Source: SZUA-442 sp051011415
Lineage (GTDB): Bacteria > Actinomycetota > Acidimicrobiia > Spongiisociales > UBA5794
Length of the DNA stretch: 64,000 nucleotides
NCBI GenBank assembly: GCA_051011415.1
Contig: JBPCTY010000002.1
Coordinates: 10,373 to 74,372 of the forward strand
Direction of reading: 5' to 3'
Shown: positions 52,081 to 61,267 of the stretch, piece after piece
Numbering within the stretch: position 1 is the stretch's first letter
Layout: each line of letters opens with the position of its first letter
The notes under the pieces: generated by a model
What the model saw: the letters and a program-made list of their open reading frames with translations, nothing else
The model's database searches: none
Told to the model about the DNA's origin: nothing
Position numbers and translations under genes: made by a program

Positions 52081-52670
52081 CAGATCGCTGTACGTTCGGC
52101 GTGGAGGGCGAAGTCGATCGCCGTCGCATCGGCGTCAGCGACGGGTCGGAGGCGTTCTCCGAGCTCAAGAATTTCGAACCCGTCGAGGAGGTTCTCGAAC
52201 CGCTCGGCGTCCCAGAGGATTTCCGGATAGGGCGGACCACCGTACCCGTCGGCAACATTCCTCACCGCATGGCCGACGGCGAATATCGAGCCGCCCGGAG
52301 CGACAGCACGCAGCGCTCCAGTGAGTGCATCCTGAAAGCTTTGTGGGCCGAGGTGTAGGTAGAAGACAATCACGAGGTCGAAGACGTGGTCTGCGGTGTC
52401 CAGGGTCGTCACGTCGCCAACGACCCAGTTGATATCTGTGTCACCTGCGAGAGTGCGCCCACGTTCTATGGCGACGTCGGAGAAGTCGACAGCGGTGACG
52501 TTCCAGCCTCGCTCCGCAAGCCAGATTGAGTTCCGACCCTCGCCGCATGCCACATCGAGCACCGAGCCCGGTTCGAGGTCTGCGACCAGTGGAGGCAGGA
52601 ACTGGTTTGGTCCTGCTGACCACAACAGCTCGGTTCCGTCGTATCGGTCATTCCACATGGATGCGTCCAT
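52080..52670 (-). CDS. Class I SAM-dependent methyltransferase
   Basis: A 196-aa TehB/UbiE-like methyltransferase. The SAM site is VLDVACGEGRNSIWLAERGW with the acidic VTAVDFSD, then WVVGDVTTLD and FDLVIVFYLHL. The start MDASMWNDRYDGTELLW is typical of the small group. Substrate unknown. It is divergent from the nucleotidyltransferase with about 40 bases between. Confidence 0.87.
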   Translation of the reverse strand: MDASMWNDRYDGTELLWSAGPNQFLPPLVADLEPGSVLDVACGEGRNSIWLAERGWNVTAVDFSDVAIERGRTLAGDTDINWVVGDVTTLDTADHVFDLVIVFYLHLGPQSFQDALTGALRAVAPGGSIFAVGHAVRNVADGYGGPPYPEILWDAERFENLLDGFEILELGERLRPVADADATAIDFALHAERTAI

Positions 52671-52709
52671 TCCGTCATGGTACGAACCGGCGTGCACGAC
52701 AATGCCTCC

Positions 52710-53327
52710 ATGGATCACGAGTGGGACCCGCTGACGATCGACAACGTCGCCGAGCGCTTTGCGCCGTATGACGTGGATTGGTGGATCGCCGGTGGTTATG
52801 CGATTGACCTCTTCCTGGGATGGGAGACTCGGCCCCATGCTGATCTCGACCTGGAGATGTTTCGCTCGGATCGCGACGTGCTCTTTGATGTCTTCGACGG
52901 ATGGGAACTCTTCACAGTCTCGGAGGGTGCGCACACACGGTGGCAACGTGGAGAGCCGATCGAGCTCCCTGTCTTCGGGATCTGGGGCAGGCCGGGACCA
53001 GACGAGCCATGGGCCGTTGAGGTGATGCTCGCCGACGGCAACGAAACCGAGTGGCGCTTTCGCAGGGACCCATCGATCCGTCGTGAGAGATCAAGCCTCA
53101 CCCGGTCACTTCCTTCGGGAGTGAAATACTGCACGCCCGAGGTGCAGCTTCTATACAAATCGAAACAGGCCCGTCCCAAAGATGACGTTGACTTCGCCCG
53201 ATCGCTGCATCTGATGTCAGACGATCAGCGGCGATGGCTGCGGGATGCTGTGTACACGACCAATCCGGATCACCCGTGGGTCCAGGCACTCGATTGGACA
53301 ACTGAAGTGAGTGAAGAACCGGGGTAA
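52710..53327 (+). CDS. Aminoglycoside-nucleotidyltransferase-like protein
   Basis: A 205-aa protein with the core DVDWWIAGGYAIDLFLGWET, RPHADLDLEMFR, which carries the GG and DxD metal pattern of ANT(2'')/lincosamide nucleotidyltransferase-like proteins. The rest (WAVEVMLADGNETEWRFRRD, PEVQLLYKSKQARPKDDVDF) also fits. It might adenylate a small molecule, or be a housekeeping relative; resistance cannot be claimed. Start taken at ATG 52710 (MDHEWDPLTID); ATG 52677 would nearly touch the divergent methyltransferase start. Confidence 0.8.
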   Translation: MDHEWDPLTIDNVAERFAPYDVDWWIAGGYAIDLFLGWETRPHADLDLEMFRSDRDVLFDVFDGWELFTVSEGAHTRWQRGEPIELPVFGIWGRPGPDEPWAVEVMLADGNETEWRFRRDPSIRRERSSLTRSLPSGVKYCTPEVQLLYKSKQARPKDDVDFARSLHLMSDDQRRWLRDAVYTTNPDHPWVQALDWTTEVSEEPG

Positions 53328-53343
53328 CCTCACGCCGACCTTT

Positions 53344-53414
53344 GCGGGTGTAGCTCAATGGCAGAGCCCCAGCCTTCCAAGCTGGTTACGCGGGTTCGAT
53401 ACCCGTCACCCGCT
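53344..53414 (+). tRNA. tRNA-Gly (anticodon UCC)
   Basis: GCGGGTG pairs with CACCCGC, discriminator T; anticodon arm CCAGC-CTTCCAA-GCTGG; T-arm CGGGTTCGATACCCG. 71 bases, no encoded CCA. Confidence 0.95.
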
Positions 53415-53443
53415 CGACTGGTGGAATGATTTCCGCCAGGCTT

Positions 53444-53517
<74 letters not shown>

Positions 53518-53587
53518 CCCCCGCAAGCCGTAGCGGTACAGGAGTTCACCCGCGGTTACCTCACTGGTGTGGCACGATCTTCACCTG

Positions 53588-54805
53588 ATGTCCCACGACC
53601 AACGCGCCTTGCTTCTCGCCGCTTTCGAGGCTGCCGTGCGAGCGTGCGATCCCGAAGCGGCGACGATGCGGGCGCTGAAGACGCGGTCACTCCGAGGCTC
53701 AGTACGGGTCATCGCCATTGGAAAGGCCTCACCCGGCATGGCGCGGGGGGCGACTGAGGTGCTCGGCGAACAGATCGTGGGTGGTGTCGTCGTGAGCGAC
53801 CACATCGAGAGTGTCCCGGATGCGTTGAGTCTGATGATCGGCAGTCACCCTGTGCCGGACCATCGGTCGCTTGTCGCTGGTGACGCTGTGCTGAAAGAGG
53901 CCGAACGAACTGACCACGATCATCTTCTGGTGCTCGTGTCAGGCGGGGGCTCCGCACTCGCTGAAGTGCCACGAGCGAGACTCGGCGCCGCCCAGCTTGC
54001 CGATACAACGGCTCTCTTGATGGATGCGGGTGTTCCGATCGGTGATGTCAACACCGTGCGGCGGCATCTGTCGGAACTGAAGGACGGGGGCGTTCTCCGC
54101 CGATCCCTCGTTCCAGTGACAACCCTGCTGATCAGTGATGTCGTCGACGGTCCGGCGGCTGAGATCGCTTCCGGCCCAACCCTCGTATCAGGCTCCACAT
54201 CGACATCGGCGCTTCGCGTGCTCGAAGAGGCGGGCTTGGCCGCGCAAGCGGATCGCAAGGTCCTGGATCTCCTTCGGTCAGATCGCCGCGCACACACCTC
54301 AAACGCACCACATGATTGGGAGGTGATCGTGGATCGCTTTACCGCGATGCGTGGAGCACGCGATCACCTCACGGCGGCCGGGTTCCGCGCCCGAACGCTT
54401 GAGCAACCGATCGAAGGGCCGGCTGCCGCGACCGCAATCGACTTCGTTCGGTCGGCCGATAGCGGCGTGACGGTGGCATCTGGAGAAACCACCGTGCAGA
54501 TAACCGGCGAGGGCATCGGCGGTCGCAACCAGCACGCCGCCCTCGCTGCGGCCGTTGAACTCGCTGGCCGTGAGGACTTCGTGTTCGGCGCACTCGGCAC
54601 AGATGGCATCGATGGACCGACTGATGCTGCGGGAGCGATCGTGGATGGCCTGGTCGCGGGACAGATTCTCGCCGCTGGCATCGACCCAGCTGACGCCGTC
54701 GTTCGCTGCGACTCGCACGGTGCGCTTGAGGCATCTACTGCCCTTGTCAGGACTGGCCCGACCGGCACCAATGTCGGCGACATCTGGATGGTCTCAAGGC
54801 TCTAG
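53588..54805 (+). CDS. Glycerate 2-kinase (MOFRL/GckA family)
   Basis: A 405-aa kinase converting glycerate to 2-phosphoglycerate. It has VIAIGKASPGMARGATEVLG, GSHPVPDHRSLVAGDAVL, VLVSGGGSALAEVP, NTVRRHLSELKDGG and the C-terminal MOFRL domain with SGETTVQITGEGIGGRNQHAAL and GTDGIDGPTDAAGAIVDG. The start ATG 53588 has GATCTT, a weak -10 match, six bases upstream. It lies just downstream of tRNA-Arg on the same strand. Confidence 0.92.
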   Translation: MSHDQRALLLAAFEAAVRACDPEAATMRALKTRSLRGSVRVIAIGKASPGMARGATEVLGEQIVGGVVVSDHIESVPDALSLMIGSHPVPDHRSLVAGDAVLKEAERTDHDHLLVLVSGGGSALAEVPRARLGAAQLADTTALLMDAGVPIGDVNTVRRHLSELKDGGVLRRSLVPVTTLLISDVVDGPAAEIASGPTLVSGSTSTSALRVLEEAGLAAQADRKVLDLLRSDRRAHTSNAPHDWEVIVDRFTAMRGARDHLTAAGFRARTLEQPIEGPAAATAIDFVRSADSGVTVASGETTVQITGEGIGGRNQHAALAAAVELAGREDFVFGALGTDGIDGPTDAAGAIVDGLVAGQILAAGIDPADAVVRCDSHGALEASTALVRTGPTGTNVGDIWMVSRL

Positions 54806-54842
54806 CTCTGTTGGGCCCTTTTCTGGCAGGTAGGGTGATTGC

Positions 54843-55919
54843 GTGACCGTCACAGATGCCCCCGTCCTGATCACTGGTGTAACCGGCTACATCGGAGCCG
54901 AAGTCGCCAAGCAACTCCTCGCAGCCGGATACCGCGTGCGCGGCACGACCAGAGACGCCGACCATGCACGAGTTGGTGGGTATGTCACTGGTCTCGATGG
55001 CGCTGCCGAACGGCTTGAACTCGTGCAGGCCGACCTGCTCGACGCAGGCTCCATCGCTACTGCGGCGACCGGATGCGACTACATCATCCACGTCGCATCT
55101 CCCTACATCCTTGACGTTGCGGACCCGCAGCGCGATCTCGTAGACCCGGCAGTCAAGGGGACCGAAGCGGTTCTTGAGGCTGCCTCGCTGGTCGGCACGG
55201 TGAAACGCGTCGTGCTCACCTCGTCAGTTGCCGCGGTGATGGGCGCCCCACGCGCCAGAGTCTTCACGGAAACTGACTGGAACACCGTGTCGACCCTCGA
55301 CAACGGTCCTTACTCATTCTCGAAGACGCAGGCCGAGCGTCTTGCCTGGGACTACGTGGAGTCCGAGCAGCCGAGCTTCGACCTCGTCGTGATAAACCCA
55401 TCTGGCGTCATCGGGCCCTCGATCGTGCCTCGCCTGAACCAGTCGGCGGTCCTCTTCTCAAATCTCACCAATGGCGAGACTCCGGGAATCGTCTCGCTCG
55501 ACTTTGCCTACGTCGACGTTCGTGACGTTGGGAAGGCCCACGTCGCCGCAATGGAGACACCGAGTGCCTCCGGCCGGTACATCTGCTCGGCAGAGACGGT
55601 GACGATGCGGCGGGTGATTGACGTGATGCGTGAGATGGGCCTCGACCAGAAGTACAAGTTGCCCTCAATGTCGCTCGACAATGCCTTTGGCAACTTGGTC
55701 GTCCGGCTGGTTGCAAACGCACAGCCGAAAGGCACAAGGTCGTGGCTCAAGACCTTCGTGGGCAAGACATACACGTTCGACACGGCCCGGATCGAGAGCG
55801 AACTGTCGATCGAATTCCGCGACATGAATGACACCCTGAGCGCCGCGATTGCTGACACCGATCATTGGGGACACCTCGGCCACAAGGTCGTACCTGGTGA
55901 AGAAGTCTCCCAGGGCTGA
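54843..55919 (+). CDS. NAD(P)-dependent short-chain reductase, dihydroflavonol reductase-like
   Basis: A 358-aa extended SDR. Cofactor site VLITGVTGYIGAEVAKQLL, catalytic SSVAA and YSFSKTQAE (Tyr and Lys), then LVVINPSGVIGPS and FAYVDVRDVGKAHVAAM. It would reduce an aldehyde or ketone; substrate unknown. TAGGGT (54831-54836) lies six bases before GTG 54843, a good leaderless case. Its last about 60 residues (WLKTFVGKTYTFDTARIESE) are usual for this group. Confidence 0.88.
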   Translation: MTVTDAPVLITGVTGYIGAEVAKQLLAAGYRVRGTTRDADHARVGGYVTGLDGAAERLELVQADLLDAGSIATAATGCDYIIHVASPYILDVADPQRDLVDPAVKGTEAVLEAASLVGTVKRVVLTSSVAAVMGAPRARVFTETDWNTVSTLDNGPYSFSKTQAERLAWDYVESEQPSFDLVVINPSGVIGPSIVPRLNQSAVLFSNLTNGETPGIVSLDFAYVDVRDVGKAHVAAMETPSASGRYICSAETVTMRRVIDVMREMGLDQKYKLPSMSLDNAFGNLVVRLVANAQPKGTRSWLKTFVGKTYTFDTARIESELSIEFRDMNDTLSAAIADTDHWGHLGHKVVPGEEVSQG

Positions 55920-56075
55920 TCGCCGGATCGACCAGTCCGCAACAACGTCCTACGCCACACGGATTGCGCACCCCCATCCCTACACTTCCGTCCGCATCTG
56001 GGATGCCGTTTACGATCGTGGCATCGACCTCGATGCGGTGTCCCCGGATCACGACGGGACGTCCCGTCGAGACAT

Positions 56076-56154
56076 GGTGGCCGTAGCTCAGCTCGGTTAG
56101 AGCGCCTGGTTGTGGTCCAGGAGGTCGCGGGTTCAAATCCCGTCGGCCACCCCA
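56076..56154 (+). tRNA. tRNA-His (anticodon GUG), CCA encoded
   Basis: The acceptor GTGGCCG (56077-56083) pairs with CGGCCAC (56144-56150). An extra G at 56076 faces the discriminator C at 56151, the tRNA-His G-1 identity element, and CCA follows at 56152-56154. Anticodon arm CCTGG-TTGTGGT-CCAGG. Confidence 0.95.
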
Positions 56155-56164
56155 AAGCGTCCGT

Positions 56165-56184
56165 CCTCCTCCTTCGGGAGGAGG
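56165..56184 (+). terminator. UUCG-loop hairpin between tRNA-His and tig
   Basis: CCTCCTCC (56165-56172) and GGAGGAGG (56177-56184) around a TTCG tetraloop give a very stable stem. It lacks a T-run, so it may be an RNA-processing or Rho-assisted terminator site between the tRNA and tig. Confidence 0.6.
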
Positions 56185-56218
56185 CGACGCGACTTGTACG
56201 AACATTTGAGGAGACATC

Positions 56219-57640
56219 GTGCAGACCGAGGTCAGCGAAACAAGTCGGTTCGAGCGGACGCTCACCGTCACGCTTGAGAATGAGGAGCTTGCCGACGCAA
56301 AGAAGCGGGCAGCCCAGAAGATCTCGAGCGCTATGAAGATCAAGGGCTTCCGTCCCGGCAAAGCGCCTGTTGCGGTCGTGGAGCGGATGGCCGGTGAGGG
56401 CTATGTGCGCTCCGAAGCCATCGAAGAAGCCATCCAAGATGTGGTCCCTGCAGCGATCGAGGAATCTGGTCTCGAACCAGTGACCGTCCCATCCGTCGCA
56501 GCGATCCGTGATGAGAATGAGGATGGCAGCGTCGAGATCGATGTCCTCGTAACCATGTGGCCAGTGCTCGAATCCCTCCCAGACTTCGGAGAGTTCGAGA
56601 TCGAAGTCGAGAACCCAGCGGTCACTGACGACGAGATCAACGAGCAGCTTGATGCGCTCCGCAACCAGTACGCCGAGCTTGCCGACCACGACGGAGAACT
56701 ATCTGAGGGCGACTTTGCGATGATCGATGTTTCAGCGTCCCAGGACGGCGAGGTCATCGAATCCGCCGGCGCCAAGGACCTGATGTATGAGATCGGCACC
56801 GAGTCGTTCATTCCGGGCCTCGACACCCTGCTCGATGGAGTGGATGTCGGTGCAACAGTTGAGGGCGAAGGAACACTGCCGGAGGGCTACTCGGACAAGG
56901 GCGGCGAGGATGTCACACTCAGCGTGCACATCAAGGAAGCCAAGACAAAGGTCCTCCCTGAGCTCGACGATGAGATGGTCGCCGATGCAACCGAGTTTGA
57001 AACCGTTGATGAGCTGACCGAAGCGCTCCAGAAGAACATGCTTGCGTACAAGGTGCATGCCCAGCGCTCGGTTCTTCAGGACAAGACAATCCAGTACGTG
57101 CTCAACGAAGTCGACCTCGATGTGCCCGAAGCATTGATCAACGCCGAGGTTGAGGCACGGGTGCAGAACCTGGTGGCCCGCCTCGAGCAGGACAACATTG
57201 AGATCCAGGACTACTTGCGCATCATGGGCCAGGACGAGGCTGCCTTCGTTGCCGGTCTCAGAGACCAGGCAGATCATGCGCTGTCGACTCGAATCCTGCT
57301 TGAGTCAATTGCTGCGGTCGAGAACTGGGAAGTCGAGGACGAGGACATCATCGAGCACATCGAGAACCTTCTCCAGGGCCAACCAGGCGACCCGCAGGAG
57401 CTACTCGAGGCGTGGAAGGCGAGTGGTCAAATTGAGTCGCTTACCAGTGATATCCTGCGCGACAGGGCCCTGAACAGCCTGGTGGAAGCAGCCACTCCGG
57501 TGGATGCAGATGGGAATCCCGTCGACCTCACCCCCGTGGTGGTCGATGAAGAAGAGGTCGAGGAAACAGCCGCTGAGGCGGTTGAAGATGATTCCGAGGC
57601 AACGTCTGAAGACGATGCCGACGACGAATCGGAGGAGTGA
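56219..57640 (+). CDS. tig: Trigger factor chaperone with acidic C-terminal tail
   Basis: A 473-aa ribosome-bound chaperone and prolyl isomerase. The N-terminal ribosome-binding segment has KIKGFRPGKAPVAVVERMAG, the PPIase part includes EGDFAMIDVSASQDGEVIES and FIPGLDTLLDGVDVGATVEGE, and the helical arms follow (about 240-430). The last about 40 residues are nearly all Asp, Glu, Ala and Ser. GTG 56219 follows GAGGAG five bases upstream. tig-clpP-clpX is a standard operon. Confidence 0.96.
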   Translation: MQTEVSETSRFERTLTVTLENEELADAKKRAAQKISSAMKIKGFRPGKAPVAVVERMAGEGYVRSEAIEEAIQDVVPAAIEESGLEPVTVPSVAAIRDENEDGSVEIDVLVTMWPVLESLPDFGEFEIEVENPAVTDDEINEQLDALRNQYAELADHDGELSEGDFAMIDVSASQDGEVIESAGAKDLMYEIGTESFIPGLDTLLDGVDVGATVEGEGTLPEGYSDKGGEDVTLSVHIKEAKTKVLPELDDEMVADATEFETVDELTEALQKNMLAYKVHAQRSVLQDKTIQYVLNEVDLDVPEALINAEVEARVQNLVARLEQDNIEIQDYLRIMGQDEAAFVAGLRDQADHALSTRILLESIAAVENWEVEDEDIIEHIENLLQGQPGDPQELLEAWKASGQIESLTSDILRDRALNSLVEAATPVDADGNPVDLTPVVVDEEEVEETAAEAVEDDSEATSEDDADDESEE

Positions 57641-57642
57641 AC

Positions 57643-58251
57643 ATGAGCTATCTGGTCCCCACAGTCGTTGAGAACACACCACGCGGTGAACGCGCATTCG
57701 ACATCTACAGCCGGCTCCTCAAGGACCGCATCATCTTCCTTGGCACGCCAATCGATGACGGTGTCGCAAACATCATCATGGCTCAGCTCCTTCACCTCGA
57801 AGGGGAGGATCCAGACAAGGACATCAACCTGTACATCAACTCTCCTGGCGGTTCTACCTACGCGTTGATGGCGATCTACGACACGATGCAGTTCATCAAG
57901 CCCGCCGTAGCTACCTACTGCATGGGTCTCGCCGCATCCGCAGCCGCTGTGCTGCTGGCTGCCGGTGAGGAGGGCAAGCGCTTCGGCCTTCCCCACAGCC
58001 GAGTGATGATCCACCAGCCACACGTTTCAGGTCTTGGTGGTCAGGCGACCGATATCGAGATCCACGCACGTGAGATTCTCAAGACACGTGAGGACATCAA
58101 TGAGATCCTCGCACTGCACACCGGCAAGCCCCTCGAAGAGGTTCAGGTGGACACCGAGCGCGACTATTGGCTCGGACCTGAAGAAGCCATCGAGTACGGT
58201 GTTCTTGACTCGGTGCTGTCTCCCCGTCAGCTCGAGGCTGTCTCTAACTAG
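57643..58251 (+). CDS. clpP: ATP-dependent Clp protease proteolytic subunit
   Basis: A 202-aa ClpP with the catalytic Ser in MGLAASAAAVLLAAG, His in VMIHQPHVSGLGGQA and Asp in later DTERDYWLGPEEAIEYG. ATG 57643 is two bases after the tig stop region with GGAGGAG upstream; a GTG two codons earlier is an alternative. Only one clpP is present here, while most actinobacteria carry clpP1-clpP2 side by side. Confidence 0.97.
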   Translation: MSYLVPTVVENTPRGERAFDIYSRLLKDRIIFLGTPIDDGVANIIMAQLLHLEGEDPDKDINLYINSPGGSTYALMAIYDTMQFIKPAVATYCMGLAASAAAVLLAAGEEGKRFGLPHSRVMIHQPHVSGLGGQATDIEIHAREILKTREDINEILALHTGKPLEEVQVDTERDYWLGPEEAIEYGVLDSVLSPRQLEAVSN

Positions 58252-58262
58252 GAGCTGGGACC

Positions 58263-59537
58263 TTGGCCAAATACGAGGGCTCTGAACTGCTGAAGTGCAG
58301 TTTCTGCGGTAAGTCGCAGAAGCAAGTCAAGAAGCTGATCGCCGGACCGGGCGTGTACATCTGTGACGAGTGCATTGAGCTGTGCAACGAGATCATCGAA
58401 GAGGAACTCTCCGATACCGAAGAGGTCTCTTTCACCGAACTTCCCAAACCACACGAGATCTACGAGTTTCTCGACGAGTACGTCGTAGGCCAGTCGCAGG
58501 CCAAGAAGGTGCTCTCGGTCGCCGTGTACAACCACTACAAGCGTGTGCGTGCCGGCCAACGTTCAACCGACGAGGATGTCGAACTTCAGAAGTCGAACAT
58601 CTTGATGATCGGCCCGACAGGCTCAGGCAAGACGCTGATGGCACAGACGCTTGCAAAGCTTCTGAATGTTCCGTTCGCAATCGCTGACGCCACCGCTCTC
58701 ACCGAGGCTGGGTACGTCGGAGAGGATGTTGAGAACATCCTGCTCAAGATCATTCAGGCTGCTGACTTCGACACGAAGCGTGCAGAGCAGGGGATCATCT
58801 ACATCGATGAGATCGACAAGATCGCCCGCAAGGCCGAGAACCCATCCATCACGCGGGATGTATCTGGCGAAGGTGTCCAGCAAGCGCTGTTGAAGATTCT
58901 TGAAGGTTCGGTCGCATCGGTTCCACCGCAGGGTGGGAGAAAGCACCCGCATCAGGAATTGATCCAGGTCGACACGACCAACATGCTCTTCATCTGCGGT
59001 GGTGCGTTTGCAGGTCTCGAAGAAGTCATCGGGAAGCGGATCGGTGGCAAATCCGTCGGATTCGGCGCAGAAGTCAATTCGAAGCTTGAAGGTCGTCCGA
59101 GCGACGTGATCTCCGAGGTCATGCCAGAGGACCTGATCGGCTACGGGCTCATCCCCGAGTTCATCGGTCGACTGCCCGTAATGACCACGGTTGAAGATCT
59201 CGATCTCGAATCCCTCGTGCGAGTTCTCACCGAGCCAAAGAACGCAATCGCCAAGCAGTACGCCCGATTCTTTGAGATGGATGGCGTCGAGCTGGTCGTT
59301 ACCGACGATGCGCTCGAAGCGATCGCTGAACAGGCGATGAAGCGTGGGACCGGTGCACGTGGCCTGAGAGCCATCATGGAGGAAGTGCTGCTCGACACGA
59401 TGTACGAGCTTCCTTCCCGCACTGATGTCGCTCGCGTCGTGATCGACGGCGACGTTGTACGTGAAAAGGTCAACCCAACGCTCGTACCGATACAGGACAT
59501 CGCATCGGCTGGGCTGCCCGAAGAGCGCACCGCCTGA
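58263..59537 (+). CDS. clpX: ATP-dependent Clp protease ATPase subunit ClpX
   Basis: A 424-aa AAA+ unfoldase. TTG start 58263 with AGGAG eight bases upstream. The zinc-binding domain (LLKCSFCGKSQKQVKKLIAG, YICDECIELCNE) is complete; Walker A is GPTGSGKTLMAQTLA, Walker B IIYIDEIDKIARK, followed by the pore loop GGRKHPHQE and the sensor GTGARGLRAIMEE. With ClpP it degrades ssrA-tagged proteins (tag ALAA made here by the tmRNA at 39168). Confidence 0.97.
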   Translation: MAKYEGSELLKCSFCGKSQKQVKKLIAGPGVYICDECIELCNEIIEEELSDTEEVSFTELPKPHEIYEFLDEYVVGQSQAKKVLSVAVYNHYKRVRAGQRSTDEDVELQKSNILMIGPTGSGKTLMAQTLAKLLNVPFAIADATALTEAGYVGEDVENILLKIIQAADFDTKRAEQGIIYIDEIDKIARKAENPSITRDVSGEGVQQALLKILEGSVASVPPQGGRKHPHQELIQVDTTNMLFICGGAFAGLEEVIGKRIGGKSVGFGAEVNSKLEGRPSDVISEVMPEDLIGYGLIPEFIGRLPVMTTVEDLDLESLVRVLTEPKNAIAKQYARFFEMDGVELVVTDDALEAIAEQAMKRGTGARGLRAIMEEVLLDTMYELPSRTDVARVVIDGDVVREKVNPTLVPIQDIASAGLPEERTA

Positions 59538-59586
59538 GCGTGGCCGCCCAGCGGCACACCGCGGTTTTGATCTCCGAGGTTCTCGC

Positions 59587-60249
59587 ATGAGTCAGGTGTG
59601 GCGCCATAACGCCAAGGTCGCATTCGTCGGCTCGCACGGGATCCGCAAGACCACAGCCGTGCATGCATTTGCAAACACGATGCAACGGGCGGGACGCTCG
59701 GTCGAACACGGCCGAGAGGTCGTGAGGGACAACCCCCTCGGTATCAACGAAACGGCAACGGGAGAGGCCCAGCTTTGGGTCATCGTCAGCCAGATTCGTC
59801 AAGAGCTTCGGCTCGCCCAGAACGCAGAGGTGCTTGTCCTCGATCGAGGCGTGATGGACAACTTCGCCTACTACCTCAGAGCGTGCGACGGCGACGATCC
59901 CTTTGACGTTGGCCCGCTGGTGGCGCAATGGTCCACAACGTACGACCTGGTGGTTCGGCTGCTGCCCGACGTCGCCCTTCGTGAAGACGGAGTCCGGTCC
60001 ACATCGGACACCTTCCGAGATGAGATCGAGGCTCTACTTGATCAGCGGCTTGCCGATCTGGTGCCTGAGCGAAGCCTCGTGTCGCTGAACGCATCTGACA
60101 TCGATGATCGATTCGACTGGTGGCCGCTCGCTGAGCGCCTCGCTGCATTGATGGAGGAGCCGCTGTACGCCGCGGGAGTCCCAAAACGCAGAGCAAAGCC
60201 AAGCCCTCGAGAGGTCCCCGACGTTCCTCAGCTAGAGATGGAGATCTGA
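59587..60249 (+). CDS. P-loop NTPase, NadR/thymidylate-kinase-like, atypical Walker A
   Basis: A 220-aa protein with KVAFVGSHGIRKTTAVHAFA near its start. Most relatives have G-x-G-K in this loop (GTHGTGKTT type), whereas this one has G-I-R-K, so the last Gly is replaced by Arg. A second motif VLVLDRGVMDNFAYYLRA resembles the DRG lid region of nucleoside kinases. The role is unknown; it lies 49 bases after clpX on the same strand. Confidence 0.7.
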   Translation: MSQVWRHNAKVAFVGSHGIRKTTAVHAFANTMQRAGRSVEHGREVVRDNPLGINETATGEAQLWVIVSQIRQELRLAQNAEVLVLDRGVMDNFAYYLRACDGDDPFDVGPLVAQWSTTYDLVVRLLPDVALREDGVRSTSDTFRDEIEALLDQRLADLVPERSLVSLNASDIDDRFDWWPLAERLAALMEEPLYAAGVPKRRAKPSPREVPDVPQLEMEI

Positions 60250-60281
60250 ACCGGCGCATCCCACCTCGGTAGGGTGCGGTG

Positions 60282-61256
60282 ATGGAGCAGATCACTCTGG
60301 AACCCGTCGATTCGGTGCAACTGACGACGGTCATGGACAACCTCACAGATCTCACACTCGCCGGAAGCGAATCTGTCGAGCGTCGCGCATTTGGAGCCCT
60401 TCCGCTTCGCACGTCTGCCTTTTTCGAGGATGAGTTGTACGACGTGTTCCGGGCCGAACACGGGTTCTCCGCAATTGTGGATATCGAGAGAAATGGAACT
60501 GCATCAAGGTTCATGTTTGACGCTGGCCTCACGCCCGACGGGGTGATCGAGAATCTCGATCGTATGGAGATCGACCCCGGAACGCTCGAAGTGATCGTGC
60601 TGAGTCACGGACACTTCGACCACACAGGGGGCCTGGACGGAGTGATTCGGCGCCTCGGCAAGACTCAGATGCCTGTATTGATCCATCCCGAGTTCTGGAA
60701 TCGGCGCCGCATCACCATCCCGGGTCGCGATCCGATTGAGCTTCCCACCACAAGCCGGTCGGCACTCGAGGGTGCGGGCTTCGACATCGTCGAGGACCGC
60801 CAACCATCGTTCTTGTTCGACAGGTCTGTGCTCGTCACGGGCGAAGTTGATCGGACCACTCAATTCGAGCCGGGAATGCCGGGGCAGCAGGCGCTGCGCA
60901 ACGGTGAATGGGTCTCCGACGAGGAAACTCTCGACGATCAGGCTCTGGTGCTCAATATCGCTGGGAAGGGCCTGGTCGTGATGAGCGGGTGCGGGCACGC
61001 CGGAATCATCAACACGGTGAGATACGCACAACGACTCACCGGGATCTCTCGTGTCTACGCGATCATCGGGGGCTTCCATCTCGGACCCCAGCGGTTCCAC
61101 TCGATCATTGATCAAACGGTTGACGAGCTCGTTGAGATCGACCCAGCAGTCATCGTGCCCGCCCATTGCACCGGATGGAAGGCGCAGATGAGGTTTGCTG
61201 AGAGACTGCCTCATGCCTTCACGCCAAACAGCGTCGGCACAACGTTTCACCTGTAG
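60282..61256 (+). CDS. Metallo-beta-lactamase-fold protein, pterin-associated (MptB/DHPS-like) group
   Basis: A 324-aa MBL protein: metal box VIVLSHGHFDHTGGLDG, then VVMSGCGHAGIINTV and VIVPAHCTGWKAQ. This is the arrangement of proteins annotated as 7,8-dihydropterin-6-methyl-4-(ribofuranosyl)aminobenzene-5'-phosphate synthases, a name carried by many untested relatives. TAGGGT (60270-60275) is six bases before ATG 60282, so the message is likely leaderless; GTG 60279 directly before the ATG is an alternative start. Confidence 0.83.
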   Translation: MEQITLEPVDSVQLTTVMDNLTDLTLAGSESVERRAFGALPLRTSAFFEDELYDVFRAEHGFSAIVDIERNGTASRFMFDAGLTPDGVIENLDRMEIDPGTLEVIVLSHGHFDHTGGLDGVIRRLGKTQMPVLIHPEFWNRRRITIPGRDPIELPTTSRSALEGAGFDIVEDRQPSFLFDRSVLVTGEVDRTTQFEPGMPGQQALRNGEWVSDEETLDDQALVLNIAGKGLVVMSGCGHAGIINTVRYAQRLTGISRVYAIIGGFHLGPQRFHSIIDQTVDELVEIDPAVIVPAHCTGWKAQMRFAERLPHAFTPNSVGTTFHL

Positions 61257-61267
61257 AGGGGTCAAAA

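Noticed and set aside
50915..53327. AbiEi-like protein and the nucleotidyltransferase as an AbiE toxin-antitoxin pair
   Set aside because: They are separated by a tRNA and an opposite-strand gene, and the nucleotidyltransferase motifs fit the ANT-like family, not AbiEii.
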